Shown here piece by piece: positions 45,901 through 58,400 of a DNA stretch of 64,000 nt. Position 1 is the stretch's first letter. Every line of letters begins with the position of its first letter. The translations under genes were made by a program, and so were the position numbers. The stretch comes from Marisa cornuarietis (lineage: Eukaryota > Mollusca > Gastropoda > Architaenioglossa > Ampullariidae), in contig SMMW01000622.1 in assembly GCA_004794655.1 (NCBI GenBank), positions 2,046,001 to 2,110,000 on the forward strand, read 5' to 3'. The notes under the pieces are model-generated. The model was not told the origin of the DNA and did no database searches. It was given only the letters and a program-made list of their open reading frames with translations.

Positions 45901-48900
45901 AATTTAGATAATTTCACAATTTATTTCAGGATGATGAGCTGGAGGCCCTTAGGCAAGCTGCACTTGCTACTTTGAAAAAGGTAATATTTGATTTTTATGT
46001 TTGTACATTCTTGGGTGCTTGGTTATAACTAAATAAAAATTGTGTCAAAAAACTGCAAAAAAAAAAACATTTTAAAAGGTAATTGATAAAAGAAAAGTTC
46101 ACAGTAGAAAGAGGAAATGTATGAACTACATTAAGACTGTAAAGTTAGTGTGGGTAGAATCACAACATGGCTTTCCCTAGTCAGCCTACTTGATCAGTAC
46201 AGTTTGAGAATGTGTACAAGTTGCCTTTTGTGAAGGGGTATGAGGGTTTAAATCATGACCAGCAGTGATGGATCATGGATAGAGTTCTGTAGTATATGAT
46301 GTTCAAATTTTGATCAATTTGCAGAGACCCATATCAGCTGAAATAGAAGATGCTCAACCTATTCCACAGATAACAGGGTCAGGTCACTCTCTTGCTGGGC
46401 CAGGTGCCCAGTGGGCTGAAGATTTTCCAGCAAATGTAGGTTTGATCTCAGGTTAATTCTCTTATTGCGTGTTATGGATCGAATGTTCAGCATTAATCCT
46501 ATAATTATTACCTTTATTAACACATGGGACCTATGGTGTTTACAGCATAATTCTGACCATTGTTGAGTTGTGGGCAATGGCTAAAGGTGGCATTATGATT
46601 GTAGTTGATGAGTGGAGCCAGTGTATTACCAGTTCTCATGTAAAACTATTCAAAATAATGAAATGCAGTCAACATAGTTAATTTGCCCTGGAATAAAACC
46701 AGAAAAGTCATGTTTTATAATGCATGACTCGTTCCTTGATGTGGTCACTGAAGGCCAGAGAGATCCAATAGCACACTTTATTATGGTTTGTCCACAGCAA
46801 GGCATATTAGGATTTCAGGTGCATGTGTCTGCTTATTAATGTTTTCCAATTAAGGCTTGCATTCTCTTCCCTCTTACAGTGTATCTTGCAGGATAGTCCT
46901 GGCAAGACTTGTGGCATGACACATGGCCAAACCACAACATATTTCTCCTCTTTGGCGAAAAGTGGGTACTGGGTGGGGTGTTGGCTTTGCTGCAGACATA
47001 GATGCACCTCTTTTGCTCAGTCCAAAGTGCTCAGGTGCTTCCAGAGGCGTATCTTTAAAGGTTTTGATCATCTCTAGCTCCTGCTGTTGATGCCTATGAG
47101 CATGGAGATGTAAAGTCCCTTGTGCTAAGTTTTAATTTAGTCTGTTGCTGCTTATGCATATTTTTAGGAGTTTGGTTAGTGCTGCTGTAGTCTGAGCAAG
47201 TCTGAACATGGAGTTTTGATCAGGTATTTTGTGTGGACTATGTCAGAGAACATTAAACATTTCATAACATCATTTTTGCAGTTATCACAAAGTCCTTTTG
47301 GGAGCAATCAGCCTGTCTCAGCATTCCAAGATGGAGTTTGGAACCAACCATTTCATCCGAGCAAGGTTAGAAAACAGGGTCAGATAATTTTATGGGAAGT
47401 TTTAAAGAGAACTGATTTGATGCTAAGCATCATTTACAACATAATTTATAAAGTTTGTAAAATTATGATATCAATGAGCATTTTTTGTTTTTCAGATGTG
47501 CTAGTATATTTCTTTATTTGCATTTCAGTTTCATCAAACATCTCCTAAAAGGTTTGGCCAGAACAACTGGCGGGTTGGACGGGGCTTATATCCTAAACAG
47601 ACTGCTCGAGGTCGAGGAGTCAGCTTGCGAAGAGGGCAGCCTTTTCATCCCAAAGGCGCTGCATTTCCTCATGCACCAAGACTGCCATTTGTGCAGAGTG
47701 CACCTGCGCCAAATAGAGGCAGTAATCTTATAGTTATAAATACAGTGCCTGAAGATGAAGGAGGTGCTGCACGAGAATGTACTGAAGTAGCTCCACTTGC
47801 TCCTCAGAGAGTTGGGCCGAGGGCTGGTACCTCTGTCAATGCTGTGAAGAGCAGCAGTACTATTCTACCACTTGAAAACTCTTCTAAACCATTTCTTATC
47901 CGGCCTCAGGACAAGTACTGCTCCACATCAGACAGAGCAATTGGGGTGCAAGAGAGTACCACGTCACGCAAGAAGAAGAAAGGTACTCATGCAGGTCACT
48001 GATTAATTATGAAACTTTTGTTGTATTTCATGCCCTTTTGTCTCAGGATAGTGTTTTATCACTCTATCATTTGCTATTAAAGTCATACTTATGGCTGTGT
48101 GGTCAGTCATACAGAAATTTCAGAGACCTGTGTTCAAACTATAATTAAGACAGACTTAATTTGTGCATATTTAGGAAGAAAGTTCTTTCTCAGTTATAAT
48201 TTGCAAACCTGGAGCCTCTTGTTTGTTACTGAAAAGGGCAAAAATCAAATAGAAAAGACATGGCATATTTTTAAAAACGTTTGCAAGACATCTTTTTCAA
48301 CAAGCTATAAATATGAAGTATATAGTTTGTGAAATAAGAAAGATGTTTAAATGTTTTAAATTAGCTCATTAAGTGCTTAATCCACCTTGTGCTCCTCTAG
48401 GGTTATATCCTCTGCGAGTATATTAATTTCACTTTTTCCCCGCCCCGTATTTTTCCCATATAGAAAGCTATACAAATAATCTATTAACTTCTTATTATTT
48501 TGTAATTCTTCGTGAATTTGAAGAACTAGTAGGGTGCAATTGTTTTTATTAATTGAATAAAACAAGTTACTTTGTCTCAAAATCTGAATGTATACGCCTC
48601 TTCAAAATACATACCTTCAAACATCACCATGCAAAGAAAGAAAAAAGCAACACAGAGGTCAGGATTGTACGTGGATACTTTTATGTTGTGAAGGCCTTAG
48701 CCACTGGGACTGGTAGGACCAAATGTGAATAATGGTGATATCAGGATTTGTTTATCTCAATAATAGAAAGGAACGTTTTTCCAGATTTTCGGAAACATTA
48801 TCTTGCACAAAGACATACGCAATCATTAGAAGGGGGGGAAATGCACTCCACTAACTAAAGTTGAATCTTCAAGTATTTTATAAACAGGTTGGGATAGAGC

Positions 48901-51900
48901 ACATGATCCTTAAATTATCCAGCTCTAGTAGTAAATGCACTTTCACTAATCACATCTTCATTGCCTGAGCAGCTTTCTTCATCTCAGTATCAATCAATCA
49001 TATGAATGGTTTTGAACAGTTTCCAGATGGTTTTCTTCTTTTTGCCATCTTTGTAATGAATGTCATTTTCCTGGTCTAAGGGAGTTGATTTATGTTTTTG
49101 AATGGTTACCATAGCATATATTAGCAGGCTATGTTCCCCTAAAAGAAATATGAATATGAGGCACTGTTAAAAACACACCTTTAACGTAAAAAGTCCTTTT
49201 AAAAGCAGGTCATAACCAGGCAAATATGGATAAATGTTTTACAATGTTTTGGTAAATTTTATGCATAAATGTCATGTAAAAACTTGTTTAAACGTTCCTT
49301 CATGTTTGCCTGATTAAGAAAAGCCTTCACTGTCTCTCACACACACGCACTAGTGTACAGGTGCACATATCTCTTCTGAGTGGTTCCCACCTTCCTAATG
49401 ATCCAATAAAATTGCTTTTTAAAAATAAACATTCGTTCATTTTCATTATCTTTGTAAAATGAAACCAACTCTTTCCTGATTTAAGTGGGCAGGGACAGTT
49501 AAAAGTGAAAAAGTTACTGTAGCACATGAGCAGTTTGCATCCTTCCCCCCACCCCCAAAAGGTATATAGAGTTAGTCACTCTGAAGCACATTTTTTATAT
49601 ATAGGAAGTTTTTCTTGCACACACACACATGCAATCACAAAGGTTTAGAGGTGATGATATACTCGTTTAGGAGGTTCCCACCTACATTTCCAGTGAGTGC
49701 ATTATTAAAATATAGTTATCATTTAAATGTATGGCTTATTATACAATTTAGGCTTTCACATTAGAGCGTGATAGTGAAAAAATATTTATTAAGTCACATT
49801 CGGTCCATTTTGTATGTGTTTATTTGCAGATAAGTTTAGTCGCTTTGATTCAAGTGGCAGTGACAGTGACGACGAATCAGAAAGTGATGATGAAGAAAGT
49901 GCCAGGGATGAGGATGTATCATCCCAGTCCTGTTCTCCATCAGCAGCTGATATCCTGGATGAAAGCAAAGATACAAGCAGCATTTTGGAGGAGAGTGGGA
50001 CAAATGTCCTAGACATTGTGGAGCCCAGTTTGTCTGTCACGGTTGCCAGTGAAACACAGTCTGACAATGTGCCTGGAATGGATGTGTCACCCAGTGGTGG
50101 GAGAAGGTGTGATTCAGATACTGATGAGGACGATGAGGAGAAATTACTTTTATCACCAATCACAGAATCTGTTAAGTCTCCAGAACTCCATCAGAGTGCT
50201 GCTGCAGTGCCAGCAGAAGTTGACGCTGATGATGACAAAAACAAATCCCCACTGCCTTTTGTGAGGGATCTTGAACCCTGTGACGAATGTGCCAGTGCTG
50301 CTAGCAAACAGGAAGAAGTAAAAAGTGATCATGACAATAACTCTAGTAGTGCCGAGGAGTCTTCACTCTCTGACGAGGAGGCTGATTCAGAAAGTGGAAG
50401 TGCTGCTACAGGCAGTGAAAGTGTGGCTTCAGGCAGTGAAAGCATTTCAGAACTTTCAGATGAAGGAGATTCTGATGGAGATGATCAGGATAGTTCTGTC
50501 TCTGAAGAACAGACATCTGAGAGCAGTAGTAGTTCTGAGAGTGAGAAAGAGATCGAGAGACAGAAGACTGTTAAAAGACCAGCAGACATTGGTGTCAAGG
50601 TTGCAGTTTCACAGAGTAACACACTTGCAACAAAGAAAAAAGAACCAGAATCAAATTTGAGCCCTGTCGAAAGGGCTAAACTGGAAGCTCGCAAGAGAAA
50701 ATTTGCCAATAGAGAAGAAGTGCATGTTTCACCAAACAAAACTATCTCTCTTAAGGGCATAGTAACTAAACCCAAAAGGGTAAGGATAGGAGGGGAAGTG
50801 GAACATGCAAAATCTCTGACAGTTGTCAAGGCAGCACAACCAGAAATTAGAAAAGCAAATCAGGAACTTTCACAGAAGTCTTTTGCAGATGCTCACAGAA
50901 AACACTCTCGAAGAAAAATCTTGATTGATCCAAAAATGGATGGGAGCAGTCCTCAGGATGATGCCAGGGATGTCAAAGATACTGATGAAGATGAGGATGA
51001 TGAAGATAAAAGAGACAGGTCATGGAAGAGAGAGGCCAATAGCAAGACTGGGTGGCACAAGTCTTCGCGGTCACTTAACCATACTCTGCCTAATGACAAT
51101 TTTGCAAGGTTAGAAGGTTATTCATTTCGTGACAATGCTCGTCGAGAGTTCGGTCGAAATGGCAGTCAGCGGAGAGCATATGATAGCAGAAATAGACAGG
51201 CAGGTGTGCGAACTTATCACCATGGTAGTCCACCAGGAGGACATTATTGCTCCTCTGATGAGGAGAAAGATGAAAATGGGCGTAAACTAATCAGTGTTGT
51301 GGTCTCAAGGTCCACAACGAGTCAGCAGAATGCTGGACAAAACCCAGTAACATCTCAGGAGAGAACTTTCAAAGGACCCAGGAGACCCATTGTTCCCCAA
51401 AAAAGAGAGGCATCTTCAAGTGCTTCTGTTGTGAACCCAGGAAATAATGGTGATGGGAAATTAGTTTTACACTCCAAACTGTTCCCAGGATCTGACTCTT
51501 TAACTTATAAGGAATCAGGGACCACTGGCATTGTGAGTTCAGAAGATGCTCCATTAGAAAAGCGGTCACGTGTTAAGGCTGACAGAAAACCTGTGCATCA
51601 GCGGCTCGGGTGGAAAGATGTAGCAGGCAGAAGTTCAAGGTCTACTGTCCATTCACATAAAAGGAATGAGACAAATTCTGATAGTGGTTAGTATTGTGGG
51701 TGTTTGCGTCTAGATAATATGGATGTCCAGTGTTAGCTTAGAGTGCAAATATGTAGCATCAGCATTTTCTGTAAGTAAATATTGGGCAGTTAATCTTCAC
51801 AGTCATGCGCTTGTTTCTCTTTGAGGGGTAGAGAAGAGCAAACTGGGTTCCCTGCCCCCTAATATAGCTTACCTTTTATATTATTTGTGCAAAAATGGTC

Positions 51901-52432
51901 CAAAAATTGAGTTTCTCGTTTATCTGCAGAATTGTTTGGTTTTGTGGCATTGTGATTTTGCAGGTAACGAATGTGTGTGTTAGAAAGAGGTATATGGATG
52001 TTTGCATGTGTTTGTGAATGAGATTAAAGCATGTGTCATAATCTTGCCAGAAACTGTGTAAATGCTACAAGCAGCACTCCTTCATCACTTATGTGCCTTT
52101 GTATGGTGTAATATATGTAAATATTTCTTTGTTGTTAAGCTCTGCAGGCAGTCCCAAGCCAGCATTGTCATCACCCACATGGGGTATTCTAAGCCATCAA
52201 AGATACTGCTCAAAAAGCGCTTTGGGGTACAGATTTCCTTGGCTACACTCATCCGTCTGTCTTCAGTGTTCACAAGCCCATTTTCTTGCATACCATGGCT
52301 TTCTCCCTGTTTGCAGATGATGGTTCCAACCACAGAGAACTTGATCATCGTATGCAGCTAATAAAGAAACAGAATGCTGCCATTCTTCGTCGCCAGGAAG
52401 AAATTCGACAAGATCGCGAGCTGTATGGCTAG
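42926..52432 (+). CDS. Uncharacterised acidic Ser/Asp/Glu-rich nuclear-type protein with CCDC9-like C-terminus
   Basis: Seven exons: 42926-42943, 45930-45980, 46325-46435, 47282-47365, 47529-47982, 49830-51686, 52317-52432. All are GT-AG and phase-matched, giving 896 residues. The start MASDEE in ACATGG context opens the frame. Order of features: a short helix DDELEALRQAALATLKK (7-23); Gly/Arg/Pro-rich segment with RGRGVSLRRGQPFHPKG (near 120-135); an acidic, Ser-rich stretch from about 240 to 480 typical of CK2 substrates; a basic helix VERAKLEARKRKFANREEV; mixed charge; and a final helix LDHRMQLIKKQNAAILRRQE to EIRQDRELYG. That last part resembles a segment of human CCDC9 (LDKRIEALRRKNEALIRR), an RNA-associated protein; this is a weak inference from memory. 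No catalytic fold is visible. I do not recognise the family with certainty. Confidence 0.9.
43590..43810. repeat. Interspersed (AAT)n-headed repeat, truncated copy
   Basis: The segment TATAGCGCATATTCACACTC and CATAGAGAGCATGCTCTTAA match the copy at 41798 nearly base for base, in the same orientation. It ends earlier than that copy. It lies in intron 1 of the acidic protein gene. Confidence 0.75.
43899..44662. mobile_element. pogo/Tigger-type nonautonomous transposon, 764 bp
   Basis: The left terminus CAGTCGGACCTCACTAAGTG and the right terminus (complement CAGTTGAACCTCGCTAAGTC) agree at 16 of 20 positions. TA flanks both ends (43897-43898 and 44663-44664), the target duplication of the Tc1/mariner/pogo superfamily. 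Subterminal GACTTACGGAGTTTTCGAGT-like words recur near the right end. No intact transposase was found. Confidence 0.85.
44850..45320 (+). pseudogene. Decayed LINE reverse-transcriptase C-terminal fragment
   Basis: Using two frames, the plus strand reads LGIHLSS-type, then FYMLSKLCMFGVKTFKMFYN and CFIEDLLVSCLVQ, followed in another frame by LSMKDLGQLNRHMSGIL and ending KTYSNNFIPSNIQQL. This is the thumb and C-terminal layout of Jockey/CR1/RTE-type LINEs. Frame changes and stops show that it is dead. It lies in intron 1 of the acidic protein gene. Confidence 0.65.
45330..45765 (-). pseudogene. Decayed LINE endonuclease fragment
   Basis: On the minus strand the frame reads FYNSLQAAMENIPTNDVIMV, then QGDFDARVGSKNEGRGR, DLVIRGTIFQRKKIHKVSW, SPDGRTESQIDHIIINGKW and, after a frameshift near 45415, SDHNLLISKLALKLRKT with a stop. 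These are the GDFNAxVG, SPDG-xxQIDHI and SDHxL motifs of the apurinic-type endonuclease of LINEs. Only the endonuclease part remains, opposite in direction to the neighbouring reverse-transcriptase relic. Confidence 0.85.
47529..47994 (+). CDS. Exon 5 of the acidic protein gene, with two in-frame donors
   Basis: The exon begins after CATTTCAG with FHQTSPKRFGQNNWRVGRG and carries the Arg/Gly-rich part of the protein. Two donors lie 12 bp apart: AAAG/GTACTC ending at 47982 and GCAG/GTCACT ending at 47994. Both leave phase 1 and join to exon 6 as Asp, so the longer form would add four residues (GTHA). I used 47982 in the gene model. Confidence 0.85.
49830..51686 (+). CDS. Exon 6 of the acidic protein gene: acidic, Ser-rich core
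   Basis: This 1857-bp exon follows GTTTATTTGCAG and ends at GTTAGT (51687). It opens FSRFDSSGSDSDDESESDDE, and long D/E/S runs continue to about 50530. Then come the basic helix ERAKLEARKRKF near 50680, a DTDEDEDDEDKRDRS acidic patch near 50980, and an Arg-rich region with SRSLNH and GSQRRAYDSRNR near 51060-51200. The low-complexity composition fits a chromatin or RNA-processing scaffold, but no named domain is visible. Confidence 0.9.
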
Positions 52433-55400
52433 ATTAACCAACTGTTGACTTTTGATTGACATCATAGTAATTTTGTTAACTTGGTGAAATTTTATGGATG
52501 TGTGTGCCACGTACAATTGTAATAATCAGAATACATTTTGGTAGGCTGTCATAAGTAGACGTATGTGGCATGGGGTATGAAGAAATATTTGGGCTTTGAG
52601 ATCAGAGCTTTCGCAAGCCTTCCCAAAAAGTAGGTGCATGCAATTGACAAAGAAGCTTTAAACATATTTTTAGGAGAAAGCTGATGGATAAAACATAAGG
52701 TCAACTAAGTAGTGTTCACCAGTGATTTGTTTTCTACATGCCGACAAATGCATTATTTAAAAAAAACTTGTCAAATATGGTGAGAATACATTATCCAAAA
52801 TAATTGAAACATTAATAGGAATGTAAAAAATGATATATTTGGTATTTTTAAAATTATATCCAAACAGTAAATGCTAAATGTTACTAATGTTAGAAATATA
52901 TATTTTTTTTTAACTTATATACAGTAGCTTTGGTGCTTAAAATCCCCCTTATATCTGCAGAAGACTACACATCAAACATTGATATAAAAAGAGATAAAAA
53001 TGGCATAGAATGTGCAAATGCCTTAAATACTTCTGCTGATTTCATTGACAGTAGCCTTAACATTGTAATGGGCATCCATGTATTAATGATATAAAAGTTT
53101 TGCTTTGTCTTGCAAAAAGAAGAGGGTTAAGGTTGTCAACCTAGGTTTTGAAGATTAGAATCTTCTAATGAAACTAAACCCATTTGTTTGAAAAAAGTTC
53201 TGCACACCATAAAATGGTCTGCCATAGGGATTCTTGTTTTTCATATTGGCTTTGCACAGGCAAAGGTCAAATTCCCAGATATCATGATTGTACAGGGATA
53301 TATTTAAATGCTTTAGGCTACTGTCAGTGGGAGAGCAGAACCTTACGGTATCCTTCAACATTTATGGTATTGACCACTTTCTGTGTATGCTGGTGTTTGT
53401 AGGCTGGTATCTTGAGAACAGGAGTAGGAGGAATAATAATTATAGAGGACTTTTATCACAATATCACAACCCAAGCAGGTTGCACTCTCTGTACTGACCA
53501 ACAATGACAAAGAAATAACACTAAAAACACTGACTCACTTTAACATTCTAATAAACAAAAATCTTTCTTAGCCATGAGCCACAGGTTATGAAAATTAAAG
53601 TAAGGTGTTCTCTTGAAGTTTAAAAAAGTTTTTTGTATGAAGCTAACTGGCTGACTTTTCAAGTTTTTTTGTGAAATTCCAGCTGTAGGTAAGCATAAAA
53701 TTATTCTTGAATTTTATATGTGTATATCAGGCATGCAAGTTTTTTTCGGCTTTAGCACACGCTTGTCAAAGAAAAGATTTTGCATTGCTTGTACTACCTT
53801 GCTCTTATATTGTTTTGAATATTTTGTTTAAGATTCAGTCTCTACTAGTTCAGCTTATATCAAAACAGGATGATAAAGTGTTGGAAATATAGTTGTTCTT
53901 ATATCCATGTTTTGTAACCTATTTCAGCTTCTAACTTCAACAAAGTTGTGTTTAAATTTCACAGCACTCTCAAATGAGACAGAATGAAGAGAAGTTCTTC
54001 ATAGTTTTTTTAGTGAAAAGAGATGATGTATGTGTAGGGTTAGAAACAACAGGTCTGTCCAACAACATTGGTTCCAGCAGAGCATTTTTTTTCTTGTCTG
54101 AACGAAGAGTACACTGCATGCAGTCATGTTGGTAGGTTGGGTTTATACAAAAATAATTGAAATGTGTGTTAACTAAAAGCAGTAGTCAATGGAAGAAGGG
54201 TTACTATTTACAAGTAACATGTTAACAATTTTGCTTCATACCTATGATTTGTTTGTTCTTAGACTCACATTCATTTTGAAAGCATCCAAGAAGCTGTGTA
54301 GAGATATTTCTTGTAATAGTCCCCATGATTTATTCACTAATTACAAACCTACCGCGCAGTTGTTTGCATTGCCATTGAATTATTAGACAACTGCATTCTG
54401 TCTCTGTTGTTACCATTTTGTGATTTTTTTTCTTAATTTTGATTTTGACATCAGCACTAATTAGCTGGGCAAGAAAAATGTTTGAAGAAAAATATCTGTT
54501 AACTCATCAAAGAACATCTGGACATTGAACGCAATTTCTGTGGCAAGGTCAGCATTTTAACAGCGTTTGTTCTAGTAGCTTCCACTTAGGTCTTAATACC
54601 ACTAACATTCTCAGTTTGAAGTGAACCATTACTTCTCAGAACAGATCTAATAAGGTTTGAACTTTAGTGCATTGCATGCACAGATTTTTGTCATTATGGT
54701 ATGTGTTCCCTATTGATTTTTTTATGTTAGAAACAGTGTAACCTTTTAATTTAATATACAATGAGCCTGGGAGGTGAGGGTTTTAGTTTCAGAGCACTCT
54801 TCATCAGTTTTTTTTTTTTTTTTTGCCCTCGTTCCTGGTATCAATTTCTTCAGCCTTTTATGTTATGATTATTTTAATTAAAACCATGGGATTTAATGGA
54901 AGCAGTTGAAGTTGCCCAAAATTTACATGAAATATTTCTTTGAAAATGTGATCTGGAAGTCCTTACTTTTCTTTTGAAAACTGTACCTTTCTTAAACATT
55001 TAAGGCTAGTAATAAAAGCTGCGGGAAACAAATGTATTATGAAGCACTGTCAGGGTTGCATTTAAAGCTCTTCAGATTATCCGAAATATCATCTTTTAAG
55101 ATATTGTTTATCTAACGTTAATGGTCTAACGTTGATGGTTACATTACCTTTTTTATTATTATTTGGACATGTAGCACAATAAGAGGGAAACGTTCATGAA
55201 AGGTCAGAGGAAATTACCAATACATAAGAAACGTTTTTTCCATCTCTTAAATTGGCATATTTCTATTATTAGTTGCAATAATAGAATGCTTATTTTGTGT
55301 GATTCTTAATACTTTTTTAATGATTGCTCTCTTCAAATTTCGAAGTATTGGGTCACAGCTTGATATATTACCCTGAATGTGTGACATTACACTTTGTACA

Positions 55401-58400
55401 TTTTAAACCTGACTACATTGATTTCAGTCATTAGATAAATCTAAATTTGGATTAGAGCCTATGCTGCTCAACTCTTGAGGTGGTGGAGAATGATGGAAAA
55501 CAAAATAGGTGCGTTGAACCTTAGAGCTGGTTGACCTGGCTATTTGACACTGTGCAGGGCTTTAAAGGGATTGGGAAGGACAGAGATAACATGATGTCAA
55601 CCTAGGAAATGGTAGGTGTACGTAAAGAATACCACAAGAAAGGGAGCAGTAAGTGTATGATGTTAAAAACTTTGTGCTTGCACGTTACTGTACATTTCAG
55701 AAGACATTCTGTTTATCAGCAATAGATTAAAAGCTGCTTTTAAGTTTCAAAAAATCTTTATTGATATTTTCTTAGAAAAAAAGGAGATATGCTGTGCAGT
55801 GTTGACTTATTTGGATGGTCATCAAATATAGCAAAACAGCATCTAATGATTGTCTTGTATATTATTCATGTCATCACTTTGTTTGCATGAGTGTGGCAAA
55901 AAATTGTCTTTTTATTGCAGCAGTGTGGATTTCAGAGCAGATGCTGTCAAATTTATTGTGCAAATAAGTTGTGATTGACTGTTTTAAGTTCATATATATT
56001 GGGTTAGGTCTTCTCCAGAGTAATGTAAAATATTGTAAGATCTATTGTGGACTGATTAGTGGATGCATCTCATTTAAAAAATATTCACAAGTGAATTATG
56101 TATTGTTTTCCGTAGAATTAAAGACATCTGAAATAAAATCGCTTTTACTTGTAAAGTTAGTATTGAAAGTTGTTTCCATTGTTTTCTTTGTGGCACAGCT
56201 CCAAAGTGTTTACTGTCCTTCCTTTCTGTACCATTTGCTCAATTGTACTGTCAAGATTTTCACTAAAACTTCCTGTGTTGGACACCATAATTGTTGCTGA
56301 CTATTAAAAAAAGCAGCAGAAAATCATTTGTTCTTTAGCCCATTTTAATGCATGCAGTAGTGTCACTACCCGGGGAGTCACACTTGGCTCTGCTCATAAA
56401 CTTTCAGTAGAACCAAAGCACTGAGATGCTGAACTTTTTGGGATGAACTAATTTGATGAATCTGTCTTTGCATCTCACAAGTCTGACGAGTTGAAATGAG
56501 GCAATAATGCTATTCGAGAACACAAAAGCTGTGGCCTGCAGCAATCATGGAATGGCAATAAATGGAAAAAGTGTTTAGTGTATGAAAGAAACTTTTGCCC
56601 CCATGAAAATTGTCACCATTTGTGTAACTGGGTTTTTTTACGTAAACCACTTAAGCTTATACTTTATTATATAAATGTTTATAAGCTTGATTGTATTAGG
56701 CAAGAAGATTGTTTTAGTTTTTTTAGCAATGAAGCTTCACGTTAGATGGAAATGCCAGAACAAATTTTAGTGAACTTTGCATTAAAATGGGCATAGGCAA
56801 ATGCTGAATTAGCTAGGATCCAGGACAAAAAAGACAGTAGACATTTTGTAGAATTGCCATTGTGTGTTGTCTGAAAAGTATTGTGAGACTGTTTATAGAG
56901 TACTTATCAAAGCAAGTGACAGAAACAGTAAAAGGGGAGGTGGCTGCATTCTGTTGCCCATTATCTGCTTTGTGTAGAAAATGCTGTCAAGATTTTGTTA
57001 ACAAAACAAACTGGGCATTCTTAAAGCAGAAGAGTTAATAAAGGATGCCATGCAATATTTTAAAGGTTTTGTTACACAGTACTGTAGTACTTGAACAAAA
57101 GAATATTCAAACCAGCTTATCAACGTTATGTGGATGTTCTTATATATCTAAAGTGATGTCTATTATATTTTTGTGTTGTTAGTAGTAGACAGGAAAGCGT
57201 TGGGATATCTGATATCAAAAATTGTGATATAAGAGTTTTATAATTGTTCTCAAAATAGGTGGTCAGTAAATGACTGGAATCAATATTTGATTCTGTAGCT
57301 CTGTTAGTGGTTAAAAATTAAAAGTTTATTTTGACACTGGAAGATGGTGCTTGTCCAAGATGCATTGTCTTTTTTATTTTTATTTTTTGTTGTTTGTAAT
57401 GTATCAACTTAATGAAAAGTGATTTAAACACTGCTTTCATGCTATTACTGTGTGCATCGTAATAAGGTGATTTATTAATTCCAAACTAAAAGTGAGTTGC
57501 AAGATGAAATGTCATTGTCAGTCAGATCTGCCGGAAGCATTTTGACTGTAATGTGTCTGCTGGTAGTGTGGTGGCCTTTTTGAGTGGGATGTGTTTCAAC
57601 TTTGAGAGTTGTATTTGTATAGAGAGGTAATGATTCTTTGGTACAGAATATCTGAGAATTTAAACAGAAATGTCTTCTGTATATAAAAATTTTAACTGAA
57701 GTGCTTTTTTTTAAACGAGCAGGATTCACAAAAATTTTGCTGAGAATGCATCTTTTGGAGAATCTAAAAATTTCCGCTTGCACAGAAAAATGTTTGTATA
57801 CACTGATCAAAATAGGAAGGGGGAACAATATGTATCATACATGTTGGCTAGGAACTTATGTGCTACAATTAAATGGAGATTCTTGTGTGGATGTCGTATG
57901 TTTGAAAAGAATTGCAGTCATTTGGTTTCCTTTCAACTGCAGAAATGATGCATAGTAATTGATAAAAATAAAGTACCTACCTCCACTTTTTGCAAATGTA
58001 TGGATCACAGGAAATGTTTAAGTATATCACAGTCTGATTTCTGCAACGGCAGAAATTGTAGTTTAGTTACAAAATATAAGAGCAGCTAAGTTAATTTTCT
58101 ATGTTCAATTGGATCAAATTTGCGGATCGTTGTGGGATAAAAGGGTAATGATGTGATAGGTAGTGGGAATGATGTGTGTGTGTGTGTGAATGAATTTCTC
58201 TCGCTTTCTCATAAACGTGCACTCGCATATATCTCTCTGTGTGTGTTAAAAAAGGGCTCGTTAGTCATCTATTTCCTGTCATTCGTCTCGTCTGTTACAA
58301 ATATTTCTCCTGCCTATTTTTGAACAACGGGAAGTGTGCAATTTCGTTTTATATTTATTCCCAATGCAATTCAATGTGTTTGAATTTTAGAATACTTATC

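Noticed and set aside
46807..47077. Overlapping short frames in intron 3 of the acidic protein gene
   Set aside because: No homology recognised; phases and splice sites of the real exons skip this stretch.
52062..52361. 99-residue frame overlapping the last exon of the acidic protein gene
   Set aside because: It lies mostly in the last intron; the frame that joins exon 6 in phase starts at 52317.
57475..57828. 117-residue minus-strand frame
   Set aside because: AT-rich composition, no domain, no neighbouring exon; typical chance frame.
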